Notes under the pieces: model-generated
Told to the model about the DNA's origin: nothing
The model's input: only the letters and a program-made list of their open reading frames with translations
Database searches by the model: none
Made by a program: the position numbers and the translations under genes
DNA from: Bryobacterales bacterium
Lineage (GTDB): Bacteria; Acidobacteriota; Terriglobia; Bryobacterales; Bryobacteraceae
DNA length: 7,393 bases
Direction: 5' to 3'
NCBI GenBank assembly: GCA_025462985.1
Contig: JAOAPP010000382.1
Span: 1-7,393 of the forward strand
Shown here: piece after piece, positions 6,231-7,393 of the stretch
Position numbering within the stretch: position 1 is the stretch's first letter
Layout: each line of letters starts with the position of its first letter

Positions 6231-7393
6231 CAATAATTTCCCTTCCTGGATTGTAAGTGGGCCACGGACGTTTCGGACACGTCCGGAATTCGTTTGTTCA
6301 GAAACTGAGGGCTTGTGACAATGGTTTCCACGAGCGACTGAAAGTGATATTCGTTGATCTCGAGCTGACTTTCCATGCGTTCGATGAGGGATTCGTCCGA
6401 GAGTTGGAGCGACCTGCTTAGAGCATACGCAAGCAGCTTACGGTTGATACTGCCCACGAATTCTTTTTGGCGGTGTTCGCGGATGAAAGCTTGCAAGCCT
6501 ATCAGTCCCACGCCCTGGACACCGCCAGGATAGGTCACGTTGGTGTCAACTGGCCGCCCGGCAAGGTCATTCATCCTCCCATTGCCGACCGGTCCATAAC
6601 CCTCAAAAGCGAGCCCGAATGAATCGAATCGCGAATGACACGCAGCGCAAACCGGGTTGGATCTGTGTTTGGCGAGCATCTCGCGCACCGGCAAATCCGA
6701 CTTCGACTCATCGCTCGGCAATTCCGGGACGACCGGCGGAGGGGGCGGAACTCTTATTCCGAGCACTCGTTGCACGACCCAATTCCCCCGCTTCACCGGA
6801 CTGGTTCTGAGTCCGGGCGAGTTCTGAGTCAGAAAGACCGCCATCGGAAGTAGACCGCCACGTCCATAACGGGCCGCATCGTTCACGCGAACCCAGGTGT
6901 TCACATCGCCTTTTACTCCGGGAATGCCGTAGTGCTGGGCCAATTGGGGATTTACAAACGTGTAGTTGGCATATAAGAGGTCCAGGACGGAGCGATTATT
7001 AGAGATCGTGTCTTCCATGAACCGGATCGGCTCCTGAAACATCGCCTCGCGCAGGTCATTGTTGAAGGTGGGAAAACGGCCGCGATCGACCGAATTGTTC
7101 GTCTCGAACTGGCGAAAGCCGAGCCAGTTGCCTGTAAATTCGGTGGCAAGACCGCGCATGCGACCGTCCTTCAACATGCGACGAGTTTGCGCCAGCAAAA
7201 CATCAGGCCTGTGCAGATCGCCGGCCGCCGCGTGTCGCAATAACTCGTCGTCGGGCATGCTGGACCACAAGAAATAGCTCAACCTGCTCGCCAGGGCATA
7301 GTCGGATAATGGCTGGCTGCTCAATGACGGCGGTATTTGTAGCGTCGCTGGACGGAGGACAGGCTTCGAAGAAGTTGTGTCGGCATCGGAAAG
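6230..7393 (-). CDS. DUF1592/DUF1588/DUF1585 planctomycete-type cytochrome c protein (N-terminus outside window)
   Basis: The frame is open to the window edge, so the gene begins beyond base 7393; the TTG at 7322-7324 is not a credible start because the frame continues upstream without a stop. The 387 visible residues contain DUF1592 (PLSDYALASRLSYFLWSSMP, from about residue 29, through FVNPQLAQHYGI), DUF1588 (GLLPMAVFLTQNSPGLRTSP, the proline-rich VLGIRVPPPPPVVPEL, and haem c site CAACH at about 249-253 in NPVCAACHSRFDSFGLAFE), and C-terminal DUF1585 (KLLAYALSRSL...LVETIVTSPQF). Families of this type usually carry DUF1587 and DUF1595 and often another CxxCH upstream, so the full protein is probably 700-900 residues and exported. 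The haem suggests electron transfer in the periplasm; role and partner are unproven, but the tandem with DUF1552 is typical. The stop TGA shares its last base with the DUF1552 ATG. Confidence 0.93.
   Translation of the reverse strand, partial: LSDADTTSSKPVLRPATLQIPPSLSSQPLSDYALASRLSYFLWSSMPDDELLRHAAAGDLHRPDVLLAQTRRMLKDGRMRGLATEFTGNWLGFRQFETNNSVDRGRFPTFNNDLREAMFQEPIRFMEDTISNNRSVLDLLYANYTFVNPQLAQHYGIPGVKGDVNTWVRVNDAARYGRGGLLPMAVFLTQNSPGLRTSPVKRGNWVVQRVLGIRVPPPPPVVPELPSDESKSDLPVREMLAKHRSNPVCAACHSRFDSFGLAFEGYGPVGNGRMNDLAGRPVDTNVTYPGGVQGVGLIGLQAFIREHRQKEFVGSINRKLLAYALSRSLQLSDESLIERMESQLEINEYHFQSLVETIVTSPQFLNKRIPDVSETSVAHLQSRKGNY
6240..6247 (-). promoter_or_regulatory. Ribosome binding site that fixes the DUF1552 start
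   Basis: Minus strand reads AGGAAGGG, nine bases before the ATG at 6228-6230 and inside the last codons of the DUF1592 gene. It is the best Shine-Dalgarno sequence in the window and, with the TGATG overlap, supports coupled translation of the pair. Confidence 0.75.

Noticed and set aside
5721..6236. 171-codon plus-strand open frame opposite the DUF1552 gene
   Set aside because: No recognisable domain, and the opposite strand encodes a complete DUF1552 protein with a Tat signal and ribosome site.
7322..7324. TTG as the start of the DUF1592 gene
   Set aside because: The frame stays open to the window edge and the DUF1592 family always has several hundred residues before this point.

Overview
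The window looks like a chromosomal segment from an Acidobacteriota bacterium, probably of the Solibacter/Bryobacter type. This rests on gene content only: an exported DUF1552 protein next to a DUF1592/DUF1588/DUF1585 'planctomycete cytochrome' protein, a secreted PIG-L deacetylase and a secreted enterochelin-esterase-like hydrolase, at moderately high GC. No rRNA, tRNA, CRISPR array, transposase or phage gene was seen.

Layout. Bases 1-522 (+) are the 3' end of a probable radical SAM gene that starts outside the window; a strong hairpin (539-585) follows. Bases 638-1906 (+) encode a complete Bcr/CflA-type MFS drug exporter with a GTG start. Bases 1907-2805 hold no intact gene. On the minus strand this stretch carries decayed pieces: a roughly 33-codon metallo-beta-lactamase-fold relic (2515-2616) whose first metal-binding His is Pro, then a small membrane protein broken by a frameshift (2053-2515), and possibly the start of a CBS-domain protein near 2008. 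None of these is easily found by ORF calling. Bases 2806-3684 (+) encode a secreted PIG-L-family zinc deacetylase. It converges on a minus-strand cluster running from the right edge: the DUF1592/1588/1585 haem protein (6230-7393, N-terminus outside the window), the Tat-exported DUF1552 protein (ATG sharing one base with the previous stop), and the secreted esterase (3709-4839).

Function. The DUF1592-DUF1552 pair is a recurrent tandem in Planctomycetota and Acidobacteriota and is thought to act outside the cytoplasm, but its biochemistry is not settled. The adjoining secreted esterase and the convergent secreted deacetylase suggest an envelope or extracellular carbohydrate-ester/acetyl processing locus; this is inference. 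The window shows no clear new defence or mobile system. The most notable signals are the relic cluster, the truncated radical SAM end (possible membrane-lipid enzyme family) and the exported deacetylase/esterase/cytochrome neighbourhood.
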